From positions 1-64,000 of the forward strand of contig JAYQSP010000007.1 of the NCBI GenBank assembly GCA_038146925.1: a DNA stretch of 64,000 nt. The letters run 5' to 3'. Below, piece by piece: positions 32,599 to 41,068 of the stretch (position 1 is its first letter; the number at the start of each line of letters is the position of its first letter). Source of the DNA: UBA830 sp038146925 (lineage in GTDB: Bacteria; Pseudomonadota; Alphaproteobacteria; MPNO01; UBA830). Position numbers and translations under genes: made by a program. A model generated the notes under the pieces. That model searched no databases and was not told where the DNA came from. It worked only from the letters and a program-made list of their open reading frames with translations.

Positions 32599-33729
32599 TT
32601 ACCCCAACGTTGCCGCAATGATCTTTTTGAAATCGTCCCGGGTCGGCTTTTGTGGCGCGGTGGCGTTGAAATGCACGCCCATCGCCTTGTCGGCGAGGTC
32701 GTCCACGTCGGTGTTGTGATAGCCCATCTCGCGGACCGAGGCGGTCAGGCCCAGCCGCGCATTCAGATCGGCGATTGCGTCGGCGATATCCGCGCCGGGG
32801 GGCAAACCCATCGCCTCGCGGATCCGCGACAGCCGGTCGTTCAGGCTGTCATCCGCGTTTTCCGCATAAAACCGCATTACCGCGGGTGCCGAAGCGGTGA
32901 TCAGCGCGCCGTGGTGCAAATCGCTGTCGGCGAAGATATGCCCGAGCGTGTGAATAGGACCGAGCCCCATATAAATCGCCATACCCCCTTCGACGGCGGC
33001 CATCAGTAGATGCCAGCGGGCCTCGCGGTCGCTGCCGTCGGCGGTACCGCGCTCGACGTATTTCACGACCCGTGAAATACCGTCCAGCGCGATCGCCTCG
33101 GTCGGCGGGTTGACGTTCGACGACAAGAAACCCTCGATACAGTGTCCGAACGCATCCATACCGGTCGCGGCCGTCAGGCGGGGCGGCAGGGTGAGCGTCA
33201 GTTCCGGGTCGCAGATCGCGAGATCGGGCTTCACATGAATGCTGCGGATGCCGAGCTGGTGGGATCCCGGTTCGATATGGATGCCGCCGCCGAAGGTGAT
33301 CTCCGCGCCGGTGCCTGCGGTCGTGGGAATCGTGACGTAGGGCGCGACGTCGGCGGTAATTTTCGACGGGTCTTTGAGAAAATCGATGACCGGCATCGCA
33401 TGGGTCGCCGCGACGCGGAGTGCCTTGCCCGAATCCAGCACCGAGCCGCCGCCGAGCCCGACGATGCCGTCGCAGTTCCGTTCCCGGTATACTGCCAGCG
33501 CCGTCTCGATACCGGCGATGGTCGGATTGGGCGGGATGCCGTCGAAGACCGCCGGGGCTGCGCCGTCCGGAAATGCCGACAGAACCGTTCGGACCACCCC
33601 GTGATCCGAAAGGCCTGTGTCGGTGATGATCAGCGGCCGTTCGATGCCGCGGGCGGCAAGTTCGCCGGGCAGGGTCTGTGCGGCGCCGAAGTCGAAGGTG
33701 ACGGGCGGGAAGCTGGGAAGGGCGGGCAT
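32599..33729 (-). CDS. Iron-containing alcohol dehydrogenase (maleylacetate reductase-like)
   Basis: 376 residues. NAD-binding GLGGGSVLDSGKALR near residue 95, TIPTTAGTGAEITFGGG near residue 135, and the iron ligands in GMDAFGHCIEG and GPIHTLGHIFADSDLHHG near residue 260. Group III alcohol dehydrogenases include maleylacetate reductase, which serves aromatic ring-cleavage pathways, as well as simple alcohol and lactaldehyde enzymes. The isolated position (single gene, no close partner) gives no further hint, but it is inside the catabolic island. Confidence 0.9.
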   Translation of the reverse strand: MPALPSFPPVTFDFGAAQTLPGELAARGIERPLIITDTGLSDHGVVRTVLSAFPDGAAPAVFDGIPPNPTIAGIETALAVYRERNCDGIVGLGGGSVLDSGKALRVAATHAMPVIDFLKDPSKITADVAPYVTIPTTAGTGAEITFGGGIHIEPGSHQLGIRSIHVKPDLAICDPELTLTLPPRLTAATGMDAFGHCIEGFLSSNVNPPTEAIALDGISRVVKYVERGTADGSDREARWHLLMAAVEGGMAIYMGLGPIHTLGHIFADSDLHHGALITASAPAVMRFYAENADDSLNDRLSRIREAMGLPPGADIADAIADLNARLGLTASVREMGYHNTDVDDLADKAMGVHFNATAPQKPTRDDFKKIIAATLG

Positions 33730-33818
33730 GGGCGGGCTTTCTCAGGAAATATCGTGAGACTGGCCCATGGTAGCTGTCGGAATTTGACGGGGCAATGTTG
33801 CCCGCAGACGGCGTACCG

Positions 33819-34618
33819 TCAGGTTTTGGCGGTGGTCGCCGCGGATTTTTTGCGGCGAGAGATAAGCTTAATCCCGACCAGACCGACAAGGAGGACCGGC
33901 AAGGATGCCGGGGCGGGGATGTCCGCCGTATTTTCCACCGTTTCAAGCACGATGTTGTCGATTGCGCCGGAACTGGTGAACACGAATTCGATCCCGTAGA
34001 CGAATTGCGGGTTCGTCAGCGCGTGTGTGCGGAACGTATTGTCGCCGCCCGTCGACAGCACGCCGTCGACGAGGAAGACGTCCGACCCGTTGACCGAATC
34101 CGACCATTCGAAGTTCTGATTGGTAAACAGCTTGACGATGATGGATTCAGCCTGCTGATCCGGAATGCCGTCGATGTCGAAATAATCGAACGACTTGACC
34201 TGGTGTACTTTGTCGAAGGAGAGTCGCAGAGCGCCGCCGCCGGCTTCGTCGTCTGCGTAGTTGCAGATCCCGTCGCTGCAACCCCAGGAATTTTCCTGGA
34301 CAACCAGCACGTTTCCGAAACCGGTGTGCCCGGTCGTGCCGTCATTGGCGCGCGTGAATTTCGAGGCGTATCGGTTTTCTTCGAGGTCCGAATCGCGGCC
34401 GATGGCTCCTTCGGAATTATAAGCCACAGCATAGTTCGGGCCGCCGCCGGTGTTCAGCGCCGTGATGCCGATACCGGAATAGGCCGGATTTGAACTGGTC
34501 CCGTCGGATACGATCTCTCCCCGATCGCCGCCTCGAAATCGAGCGTAATCGTTGCCGCATGCGCGCTGAACGCGAACGCCGCACAGGCGATCAGGGTGGT
34601 TGGGATCAGTTTAAACAT
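33819..34618 (-). pseudogene. Secreted PEP-CTERM-like protein, frameshifted
   Basis: From the ATG at 34618 a signal peptide is clear (MFKLIPTTLIACAAFAFSAH then AATITLDFEAAIGE). After GGGAGAG, at ~34525-34532, an extra AG shifts the frame; read in the second frame the protein continues IVSDGTSSNPAYSGIGIT and runs ~230 residues to a C-terminal sorting tail, IPAPASLPVLLVGLVGIKLI followed by SRRKK. The tail (PxP motif, helix, Arg/Lys cluster) is that of exosortase/archaeosortase substrates. The first frame stops soon after the shift, so the gene is broken, phase-variable or misread. Confidence 0.75.
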
Positions 34619-34779
34619 ATCTCTACACAGTACTCTTACGACACAACTCGTCCCGTTTCGGAACTTATATAGGCCTTTTCTATACGGGTTTCACGCAAAA
34701 ATCCCGCGAAAAATGGCCATTTGGTTAACGCTGCCGGTAGGCCGCAAGGGGGCAGCAGGCCGTGTCTCCGGGGCGAGAT

Positions 34780-35613
34780 CTACGATTGTCCCCCGCTACA
34801 GTTGATATTGTCGCCGGTGATGAAGCTGGCATCGTCAGATGCCAGGAATGCGACCGCGGCGGCCTGTTCTTCCGGCGTGCCCCGGCGCTTTATGGCCTGC
34901 TGACTGGTGATGTCCTCAATCATTTCACGGCGAAATTCGTCGGCATTCTCCGGCTCTTTCGCGATTACGCCGGGCCGGACGAAATTGCGCTGGGTGACGC
35001 GATCCGGAATATCCGTTCCGCCGGGCGAAACGGTATTTACCCGAATGCCGTATTTCCCGTATTCCATCGCCAGAACCTTGCCGAGCGCCAGAATTCCGCC
35101 TTTGCTGGATGCGTAGGGAAGCCGATACAGGCCACGGACCGACTGCGATCCCAAATTCACGATCGACCCCGACTCCTGTTCCATCATGATGGGCAGGACG
35201 GCCCGGCAGCCCCACAAAGTCGGATTCAGCGACCGTTCCAGCTCCATCTCCACTTCTTCCTCGGTGTAGAGGTGGAACGGCTTCATCCAGATCGTGCCGC
35301 CGACATTGTTGACCAGCACGTCGATCCGGCCGAATGCAGAAACGGCCTCGGCCATCAGCTCTTCCGAGCCGGCATAGGTGCTGAGATCGACGATGACCTT
35401 GATGGCCTCGACGCCGTTTTCCAGAAGTTCGTCGGTCGTCCGGGTCGCGGTTTCCTCGATGCGGTCGGCGACGACGATCTTGCCGCCTTCCTGGCCGAGG
35501 CGGCGCGCGGTCGCCCGGCCTATGCCCTGTCCCGCGCCGGTGATGACGCAGACTTTGTCCTTGAATCGGCGCGCGCCCGCGGCGCGGGGGTCGAGGGTAT
35601 CGGTCACATGCAT
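34780..35613 (-). CDS. SDR-family cis-diol/dihydrodiol dehydrogenase-like protein
   Basis: 277 residues from ATG 35613 (MHVTDTLDP). Cofactor motif VCVITGAGQGIGRATARRLG near residue 22; VNNVGG (the NNAG element); catalytic YASSK near residue 170; C-terminal FITGDNINCSGGQS. It resembles BenD-like dihydroxycyclohexadiene carboxylate dehydrogenases, which re-aromatise the product of a Rieske dioxygenase. It follows the second Rieske gene by 23 bp on the same strand, which supports that role. A longer open frame upstream is antisense noise within the oxygenase gene. Confidence 0.9.
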   Translation of the reverse strand: MHVTDTLDPRAAGARRFKDKVCVITGAGQGIGRATARRLGQEGGKIVVADRIEETATRTTDELLENGVEAIKVIVDLSTYAGSEELMAEAVSAFGRIDVLVNNVGGTIWMKPFHLYTEEEVEMELERSLNPTLWGCRAVLPIMMEQESGSIVNLGSQSVRGLYRLPYASSKGGILALGKVLAMEYGKYGIRVNTVSPGGTDIPDRVTQRNFVRPGVIAKEPENADEFRREMIEDITSQQAIKRRGTPEEQAAAVAFLASDDASFITGDNINCSGGQS

Positions 35614-35636
35614 CTCCGTCGGTTCAGGTGGGCGCT

Positions 35637-36920
35637 TCAGATAGATGTATGGGGGACGCCCGGTTTTACCTTCGTCGGTTCGCCGGGCGCCTCGTTGAAG
35701 GCGATATCGCGGTCCAGTTCGAACGATGCCGAGCGCACGGCCTGCGACGCCGCGGTGATGCCGGGCGGATCGATCCCCTTTTCGAGGTCGAGCGCCGCTT
35801 TGCGCAGCCGCCGCCGGGCCAATGCGATGGCCCGGTCGGTCATGACCAGGTTTTCGCGCGCCCGGTCCGCTACCCGCCCCATGCTTTCCTGAAGCGAGGC
35901 GTCCTGCATGGCAATGCCCTTGACGCCGCTGAATGCCGTGCCGGCTTTCTGCGCCTCCCGGTCCATCAGGTAATCGTTGTCTTTGTTGGCGACGGGGCGG
36001 AACGTCCCGGGCTCCTGTTTGACGTGCAGGCTGCCGCCCTCGTGCATGACTTTCAGTTCCAGATCGTTCAGCGGCCGGCTCGGATGATAGGAAAACGTCC
36101 AGGCGAAACAGTTTTCGTCGTCGATCGGCACCCAGGCATGTCCGTGCAGCGGGTTGTCGCCATAGGGCGGCACAATCGTATACCAGGGCATGATCCATGG
36201 GGTGATGCGCCAGTAATACTTGTCGCCAGGCGCATTGCGGCGCACACCGATATCGAGCCCGCCATCGGAGTCCTCGACCTCGAATTTCGGGCGGCTGTCC
36301 GACAGGTGATAGTCAGACCCCTTTGAGCCGTGATGCAGCGGGTCGCTGCGCAGTTCGCCGCGATGCAGCCAGCCCACATGGCTGGAATCGATGCCGCCTT
36401 CCAGCGCTTGCAGATAATTGCATTCTTCCAGACGCTTGGTGTGATAGCGCTGGCCTTCCGGCACGGTGGCCCATTCGAAGGCGGGCGGCTCCGGGCGATG
36501 TTCAGGCGGCCCCATATAAGCCCAGACGATGCCGCCGCGTTCGACGCAGGGATAGGCGGTCAGGCCGACTTCCTCGCGGAAGGTGCTGTCCTCCGGCTCC
36601 GACGGGATTTCCAGGCACTTGCCCGTCACGTCGAATTTCCAGCCGTGATAGGGGCAGCGGATGCCGCCGTCCTCGTTGCGGCCGAACCACAACGACACGC
36701 GCCGGTGGGCGCAGAACTCTTCGATCAGCCCGATATCGCCGTTGCTGTCGCGAAATGCGACCAGTTTCTCCGACAACAGCGTCACGCGCACCGGAGGTCC
36801 GTCTTTTTCGGCGACTTCCTCCGACAGCAGGAACGGAATCCAGTAGCGGCGGAAAAGATCGCCTGTCGGTGTGCCGGGTCCGGTCTGGGTGACGAACCGG
36901 TTTCTTTCGTCAGTCAGCAT
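35637..36920 (-). CDS. Rieske aromatic ring-hydroxylating oxygenase, alpha subunit (phthalate 4,5-dioxygenase type), copy 2
   Basis: 427 residues. Rieske ligands Cys70-x-His72 and Cys89-x2-His92 (FCAHRRVSLWFG, IRCPYHGW), the mononuclear iron motif GGIDSSHVGWLH near residue 178. Ungapped over the first 100 residues against the oxygenase at 21910, with 68 identities by hand count, so the two are paralogues. Middle gene of a VOC-Rieske-SDR operon (35 bp after the VOC gene, 23 bp before the SDR). No reductase partner is present. Confidence 0.94.
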   Translation of the reverse strand: MLTDERNRFVTQTGPGTPTGDLFRRYWIPFLLSEEVAEKDGPPVRVTLLSEKLVAFRDSNGDIGLIEEFCAHRRVSLWFGRNEDGGIRCPYHGWKFDVTGKCLEIPSEPEDSTFREEVGLTAYPCVERGGIVWAYMGPPEHRPEPPAFEWATVPEGQRYHTKRLEECNYLQALEGGIDSSHVGWLHRGELRSDPLHHGSKGSDYHLSDSRPKFEVEDSDGGLDIGVRRNAPGDKYYWRITPWIMPWYTIVPPYGDNPLHGHAWVPIDDENCFAWTFSYHPSRPLNDLELKVMHEGGSLHVKQEPGTFRPVANKDNDYLMDREAQKAGTAFSGVKGIAMQDASLQESMGRVADRARENLVMTDRAIALARRRLRKAALDLEKGIDPPGITAASQAVRSASFELDRDIAFNEAPGEPTKVKPGVPHTSI

Positions 36921-36955
36921 GTATTCTACTTTAAACCAACTTGTTCTCTGCTGTT

Positions 36956-37363
36956 TCAGCTATTCGTCGGCACGCGCCAGGAAGACTCCGCGTGGGCGGG
37001 GGACGTCACGTCGATCACCACGCCGTTGGGATCCCGGTATTTACGCTCCGATTCCGGCCCGGCGCCGACATTCAGGATCTGGCCGTGATACGTGCCGCCC
37101 GCGGCCTCCACTGCCTGGCTGGCTGCCGGGACGTCGTCGACCAGAAAGCCCAAATGGTGCATCCCGATATAGTCCGGCCCGCGTTCGTCGGGCGCGTTGT
37201 CGTTCGACCGGAGATGGAGAAGAGCAAGCGACACGACGCCGTCCGACAGCATGATGGCGACGTCCGACTGACGTACCCGTTCCATGCCGAACGCGTTTTC
37301 GTAGAATTTCGCGCTTTCTTCCAAGTCTTTTACGCTCAGCGCCAGGTGTCTCAGCTTTGCCAT
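36956..37363 (-). CDS. VOC-family (glyoxalase/extradiol dioxygenase fold) protein
   Basis: 135 residues from the ATG at 37363, chosen because GGGAGGAAAC precedes it; a start at 37384 adds seven non-conserved residues. It opens LRHLALSVKDLEESAKFYEN and has IGMHHLGFLVDDVPAASQAV in the second half; His residues in RHLAL and MHHLGF are at the metal positions. The end, RKYRDPNGVVIDVTSPA, has Asp rather than Glu at the last ligand position (VVIDV), which is unusual. First gene of the VOC-Rieske-SDR operon. Confidence 0.88.
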   Translation of the reverse strand: MAKLRHLALSVKDLEESAKFYENAFGMERVRQSDVAIMLSDGVVSLALLHLRSNDNAPDERGPDYIGMHHLGFLVDDVPAASQAVEAAGGTYHGQILNVGAGPESERKYRDPNGVVIDVTSPAHAESSWRVPTNS

Positions 37364-37451
37364 CGGTTTCCTCCCACTTTCCACAGGTATCAGTGCCTGA
37401 ATACTAGGGACTCGTCGCCGGTTTCGGAAGATGCGGGCGCAGAACGGAAAA

Positions 37452-37475
37452 GGGAGCGGACCTTCGTCCGCTCCC
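37452..37475 (-). terminator. Rho-independent terminator of the VanA-like gene
   Basis: A perfect 10-bp stem (GGGAGCGGAC, 37452-37461; GTCCGCTCCC, 37466-37475) with a 4-nt loop. On the minus strand it is followed by TTTTCCG. It lies 30 bp past the stop of the oxygenase at 37506 and separates it from the VOC operon, so that operon must have its own promoter in 37364-37450. Confidence 0.85.
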
Positions 37476-37505
37476 CAATTCGTTATCCGGTATCCCGGTG
37501 CGAGA

Positions 37506-38639
37506 TCAGTTCTCTTCGGCGATCAGCCGGTTGAGAATTTTCTCGTACTCGTTGGGACCTGCATCGATGCTGAGTTTCACCGGGTTCGGCTCATTATCCA
37601 GCGAATCCTGTGCCACCTGCTGGGCCGCGATCACCGGCATGTCCTGGTCGGCGAAGGCGAAGGTCCGCATCTTGTAGACCAGCTCGCGAATCTCTTTGTT
37701 GCGTTCGTCGTCGGTCTGCACGTTCCAGCGTGCGGCGCAGTAGTAGTAATGCGTCGTACGGTCGGTTTCCGGCGTCAGCCAGTGCAGCGCCATGTAGCCG
37801 GTACCGGATTCCCTGGGTTCGCCGGCCTTGCAGGCACCGAAATTGAGCCGCAGGTTCGAGGCGGGGAACCACGTGATCGCTGTCCACTGGTCGCCCCGGG
37901 CCTGGAGCTCCGGATCGTCGGTGAACATTCTGATCATGCCGGGTGTCTCCGCATTCTCGGAGAAGCGGGACACGGTCACGGTGTCGCCCTCGACGGTCAC
38001 TTCCGGATCGGTTTCGGCGGTATCCGGATTGCCGAGGATACCGGCGTGGGTGAAGCAGATGTGGCTGAGATCGAGCAGGTTGTCGATCATCAGGCCGTAG
38101 TGGCATTTCGCGTTCAGATACCCGAACTCCGTGATATGCAGTTCAGGGCTGTCGTCTATGCAGCTGTAATCTGGGATCTTGTCGAGATCGGCCGGCTTGT
38201 CGCCCATCCAGATCCACAACAGCCGGTGCTTTTCCACCACCGTATAGGCCGGCAGATGCAGCGCCTCGGAAATCTTCTGGCTGCCGTGCGGGTTGTGCAC
38301 GCACTTGCCGTCGGCGCCGAATTCGAGCCCGTGATAGATGCACTGCACCCGGTCGCCCGAATGGAGGGTGCCCATCGACAGCGGTACCTGACGGTGCGGG
38401 CACATGTCGTGAATCGCGGCGACACCGCCGTCTTCCTTGCGATAGAACGCGACCGGCTGGTTGAGAAGCGTGCGATGTATGATCTCGCCCTCTTTCAGCT
38501 CGTCCGACGGCATGGCGACATACCAAATGTTTTTCAGGAACTTCGAGCGGGCCAGCGAACGCTTTGTGACGTTGTTATCAGGAAAAATGGTGGGTTCGAT
38601 CCCGATCAGCGCGGGGCCGGAGTTTGAATCAGGTGCCAT
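37506..38639 (-). CDS. Rieske oxygenase, vanillate O-demethylase (VanA)-like
   Basis: 377 residues. Rieske ligands Cys80-x-His82 and Cys100-x2-His103 (DMCPHRQVPLSM, QCIYHGLEF). Mononuclear iron motif NLLDLSHICFTHAG near residue 185. This differs from the two phthalate-type oxygenases and fits the VanA/toluate-like O-demethylase group, which removes methyl groups from methoxy-aromatics with a VanB reductase. No vanB-like gene is in the window. Own transcription unit with a clear terminator. Confidence 0.92.
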   Translation of the reverse strand: MAPDSNSGPALIGIEPTIFPDNNVTKRSLARSKFLKNIWYVAMPSDELKEGEIIHRTLLNQPVAFYRKEDGGVAAIHDMCPHRQVPLSMGTLHSGDRVQCIYHGLEFGADGKCVHNPHGSQKISEALHLPAYTVVEKHRLLWIWMGDKPADLDKIPDYSCIDDSPELHITEFGYLNAKCHYGLMIDNLLDLSHICFTHAGILGNPDTAETDPEVTVEGDTVTVSRFSENAETPGMIRMFTDDPELQARGDQWTAITWFPASNLRLNFGACKAGEPRESGTGYMALHWLTPETDRTTHYYYCAARWNVQTDDERNKEIRELVYKMRTFAFADQDMPVIAAQQVAQDSLDNEPNPVKLSIDAGPNEYEKILNRLIAEEN

Positions 38640-38860
38640 GTGATTTCCTCCCAGAATGGAAAACGGTTGTTCTGTCTCGGCGTTATTTTTTCATTCCAAG
38701 GCCGAAATAGCAATCCGAACGGTCCCCGGTGGACGGAGAGCGGCCGGACCGGCACATAATCCGATGCGGAAGAGGTCGCGGTTCGAACACTGTTGTGATC
38801 CGCGTTTGCTTCGTCGATCCTGGCGCTGTGAGTGTATGCGTCCCTGGTTGGTAGGTTCCC

Positions 38861-39508
38861 GTGAAAGTATTTGGAAACATCGTCGCCGCCATCGCCTTTG
38901 CCGGTGTGGCATTGTCGGCTCCCTCCGTCTTCGCAACGTTCATCAGCGGTGCCGTGACCGGCGGAAATTCCGGCGGGTCATTCGTGAAACTGTTCGATCC
39001 GATCGGCGATGTCGGCAACAACAATCACCAGAGTCCCGATCTTTTCGGTTTCGACGAAGAGCAGAATGTGTTCCTGGCCAGCAATCTCGCCGTCGATCTG
39101 CTTCCCGGGGGAGGGAGCGGCACCCTGTCCGCGGGGCAGGAAGTTGCCAGCCATTACATATTTTTCGATCCCTCGGTCAATTCGTCCGTAGTAGGAGATG
39201 TCACCTTCGATTCCGATATCGTTGCGGTCATTACGACACGCAACAATCTCATCGCCAGCGACGCACTGGTGAACCTGACGGCCAACTATCTGAGCCCGTC
39301 TCTTCGCGGTCTGGAATCGAACGACGGCGTATCGATCACCGCGCCCCGGACGATCTCGGTCGATTTCTTCGCTAAATCACCCGGCGATTACATCCGCGTC
39401 CTGACCCAGTTTTCTCCGACAGCGGCATTGCCCGAACCCGGTGCGCTCGCGATCATCGGCGTCGGGCTGCTGGGGGTCGGTTTCCTCCGCAGGCGCCGGC
39501 GACCGTAA
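38861..39508 (+). CDS. PEP-CTERM sorting-domain protein
   Basis: 215 residues. Signal peptide MKVFGNIVAAIAFAGVALSA with cleavage near SVFA-TF; a beta-rich passenger of no known family; and a textbook C-terminal PEP-CTERM tail: LPEPGALAIIGVGLLGVGFL then RRRRRP. The tail is cut by an exosortase and the protein goes to the surface or exopolysaccharide layer. The start is a GTG (ttcccGTGaaa at 38861). No exosortase gene is in the window. A second, frameshifted substrate lies at 33819-34618. Confidence 0.85.
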   Translation: MKVFGNIVAAIAFAGVALSAPSVFATFISGAVTGGNSGGSFVKLFDPIGDVGNNNHQSPDLFGFDEEQNVFLASNLAVDLLPGGGSGTLSAGQEVASHYIFFDPSVNSSVVGDVTFDSDIVAVITTRNNLIASDALVNLTANYLSPSLRGLESNDGVSITAPRTISVDFFAKSPGDYIRVLTQFSPTAALPEPGALAIIGVGLLGVGFLRRRRRP

Positions 39509-39841
39509 GGGGTGCGCTGACACGATGGGCGGGCTCGTATTCTGGTCGAACGGCGGTATGCGAGCGGGCGACGGCTTTTCCAGGAAAACACTATAGGCCA
39601 CCGGAGAGATCCAGGCATAGTGCGGCCCGGCCGTATGATGGGCTTTTTACGACACCGTCGGCGCGCGCATGGCAATCGGTATCAACCGCGCGGGACCGCA
39701 TCAGGAGCCTGACCCTGTGCGCGGCCACGGTCGGGGTGATCGCAATGCTGATCGATGCGTCCGCGCCGATACGCCACGTTTTCGGAATAGCCCCGTCTGA
39801 CGGTCTACTTGGTTTTCTCCTGTTCGAAGAAAGCCGGCCCC
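39509..39841. other. Intergenic region before the antiporter gene
   Basis: 333 bp with no gene I can support. A plus-strand stretch at ~39700-39840 reads as a short hydrophobic peptide (SLTLCAATVGVIAMLIDASA) but has no good start or ribosome site and runs into the antiporter start. It may be leader sequence or a remnant. Confidence 0.45.
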
Positions 39842-41020
39842 ATGGAACTCCATCACGCCCTGTTGCTACTCGGCGGGCTGTTTATCCTCGGCCTTGCCGC
39901 CGACGAGATTGGCCGCCGCACGCGCCTGCCGCGGGTGACGCTATTGATCCTGCTGGGGGTTCTGGCGGGACCTGCCGGTTTCGACGTACTGCCGTCCGAA
40001 CTCGGGGACTGGTATAAATTTCTGGCATCGGCGGCGCTGACGATGATTGCCTTTCTGCTTGGCGGCGCGCTGTCGCGGGCCGAAATGCGCCGTCACGGGC
40101 GGCAGATTCTGGCGATCTCCATCGCCGTGGTGACGACGACGGTGATTGTGGTCGGCGTCGGACTGACGCTGCTGGGAGCATCGCCGGTACTCGCGCTTCT
40201 GCTGGCGGGCATCGCCACCGCGACCGCGCCGGCGGCAACGCAGGATGTCATCCGGCAGTCGGGCGCCGAGGGCGAATTCACCCAGACGCTGCGCGGCATC
40301 GTGGCCGTCGACGATGCCTGGGGGCTGATAGCGTTTTCCCTGGTGGTGATCGGCGCCGACATGCTGGCCGGCAACGGGGCCTCGGCATCGCTCGCCGGCG
40401 GATTGTGGGAGCTGTTCGGCGCGTTTGCCGTCGGCGCCGCCGTCGGGTTTCCCGCCGCCTATCTGACCGGCCGGCTGCGGCCGGGAGAGCCGATCCAGGC
40501 GGAGGCGCTGGCTGCCGTGTTCCTGTGCGCCGGCATGGCGATCTGGCTCGAGGTCTCGTTCCTGCTCTCCGGCATCGTCGCGGGCGCGATCATCGTGAAC
40601 TTCGCCCAACACCATACCCGTGCCTTTCACGAGATCGAAAACATCGAATGGCCGTTCCTGATTCTGTTCTTCGTTCTTGCCGGCGCATCCCTGCAGACGC
40701 ACAGGTGGTGGGAATACGGTCTGATGACGGGCGCTTACATCCTGCTTCGCATTGCGGCTCGTTTCGCCGGCGCCTGGATCGGCGCCGGGCTCGGCCGGGC
40801 GCCGGAAACCCACAGGCGCTGGATGGGCGCGGCCCTGCTGCCGCAGGCGGGCGTTGCCGTCGGGATGGCGCTGGTTGCGGCCGACCGTTTCCCCGGCCTG
40901 CGCGAGGAAATCCTGACGATCACGATCGTTTCCACGATCGCCTTCGAGATTTTCGGCCCCGTCGCGACGCGCCTTGCGCTGGACAAGGCAGGCGAAACCG
41001 GAGACGGGAGCGACCGCTGA
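39842..41020 (+). CDS. Cation:proton antiporter, CPA2/NapA-Kef membrane domain
   Basis: 392 residues from ATG 39842 (MELHHALLLLGGLFILGLAA). About 12 membrane segments. The first helices carry RTRLPRVTLLILLGVLAGPAG, typical of the Na+/H+ exchanger domain (PF00999), and the core Asp-Asp pair is in GIVAVDDAWGLIAFSL near residue 160. There is no C-terminal RCK/TrkA-N domain, so it is the NapA-like short form. A likely role is sodium or potassium export in exchange for protons. Monocistronic, convergent with the hydroxylase gene. Confidence 0.92.
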   Translation: MELHHALLLLGGLFILGLAADEIGRRTRLPRVTLLILLGVLAGPAGFDVLPSELGDWYKFLASAALTMIAFLLGGALSRAEMRRHGRQILAISIAVVTTTVIVVGVGLTLLGASPVLALLLAGIATATAPAATQDVIRQSGAEGEFTQTLRGIVAVDDAWGLIAFSLVVIGADMLAGNGASASLAGGLWELFGAFAVGAAVGFPAAYLTGRLRPGEPIQAEALAAVFLCAGMAIWLEVSFLLSGIVAGAIIVNFAQHHTRAFHEIENIEWPFLILFFVLAGASLQTHRWWEYGLMTGAYILLRIAARFAGAWIGAGLGRAPETHRRWMGAALLPQAGVAVGMALVAADRFPGLREEILTITIVSTIAFEIFGPVATRLALDKAGETGDGSDR

Positions 41021-41068
41021 TCGCGGCGCAGGCGGGACGGCGTTGGAGTTTTGAACTTCGGTCCGCTC

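Noticed and set aside
35614..36198. N-terminal extension of the SDR at 34780
   Set aside because: The added sequence is within the Rieske oxygenase gene in another frame and has no SDR similarity.
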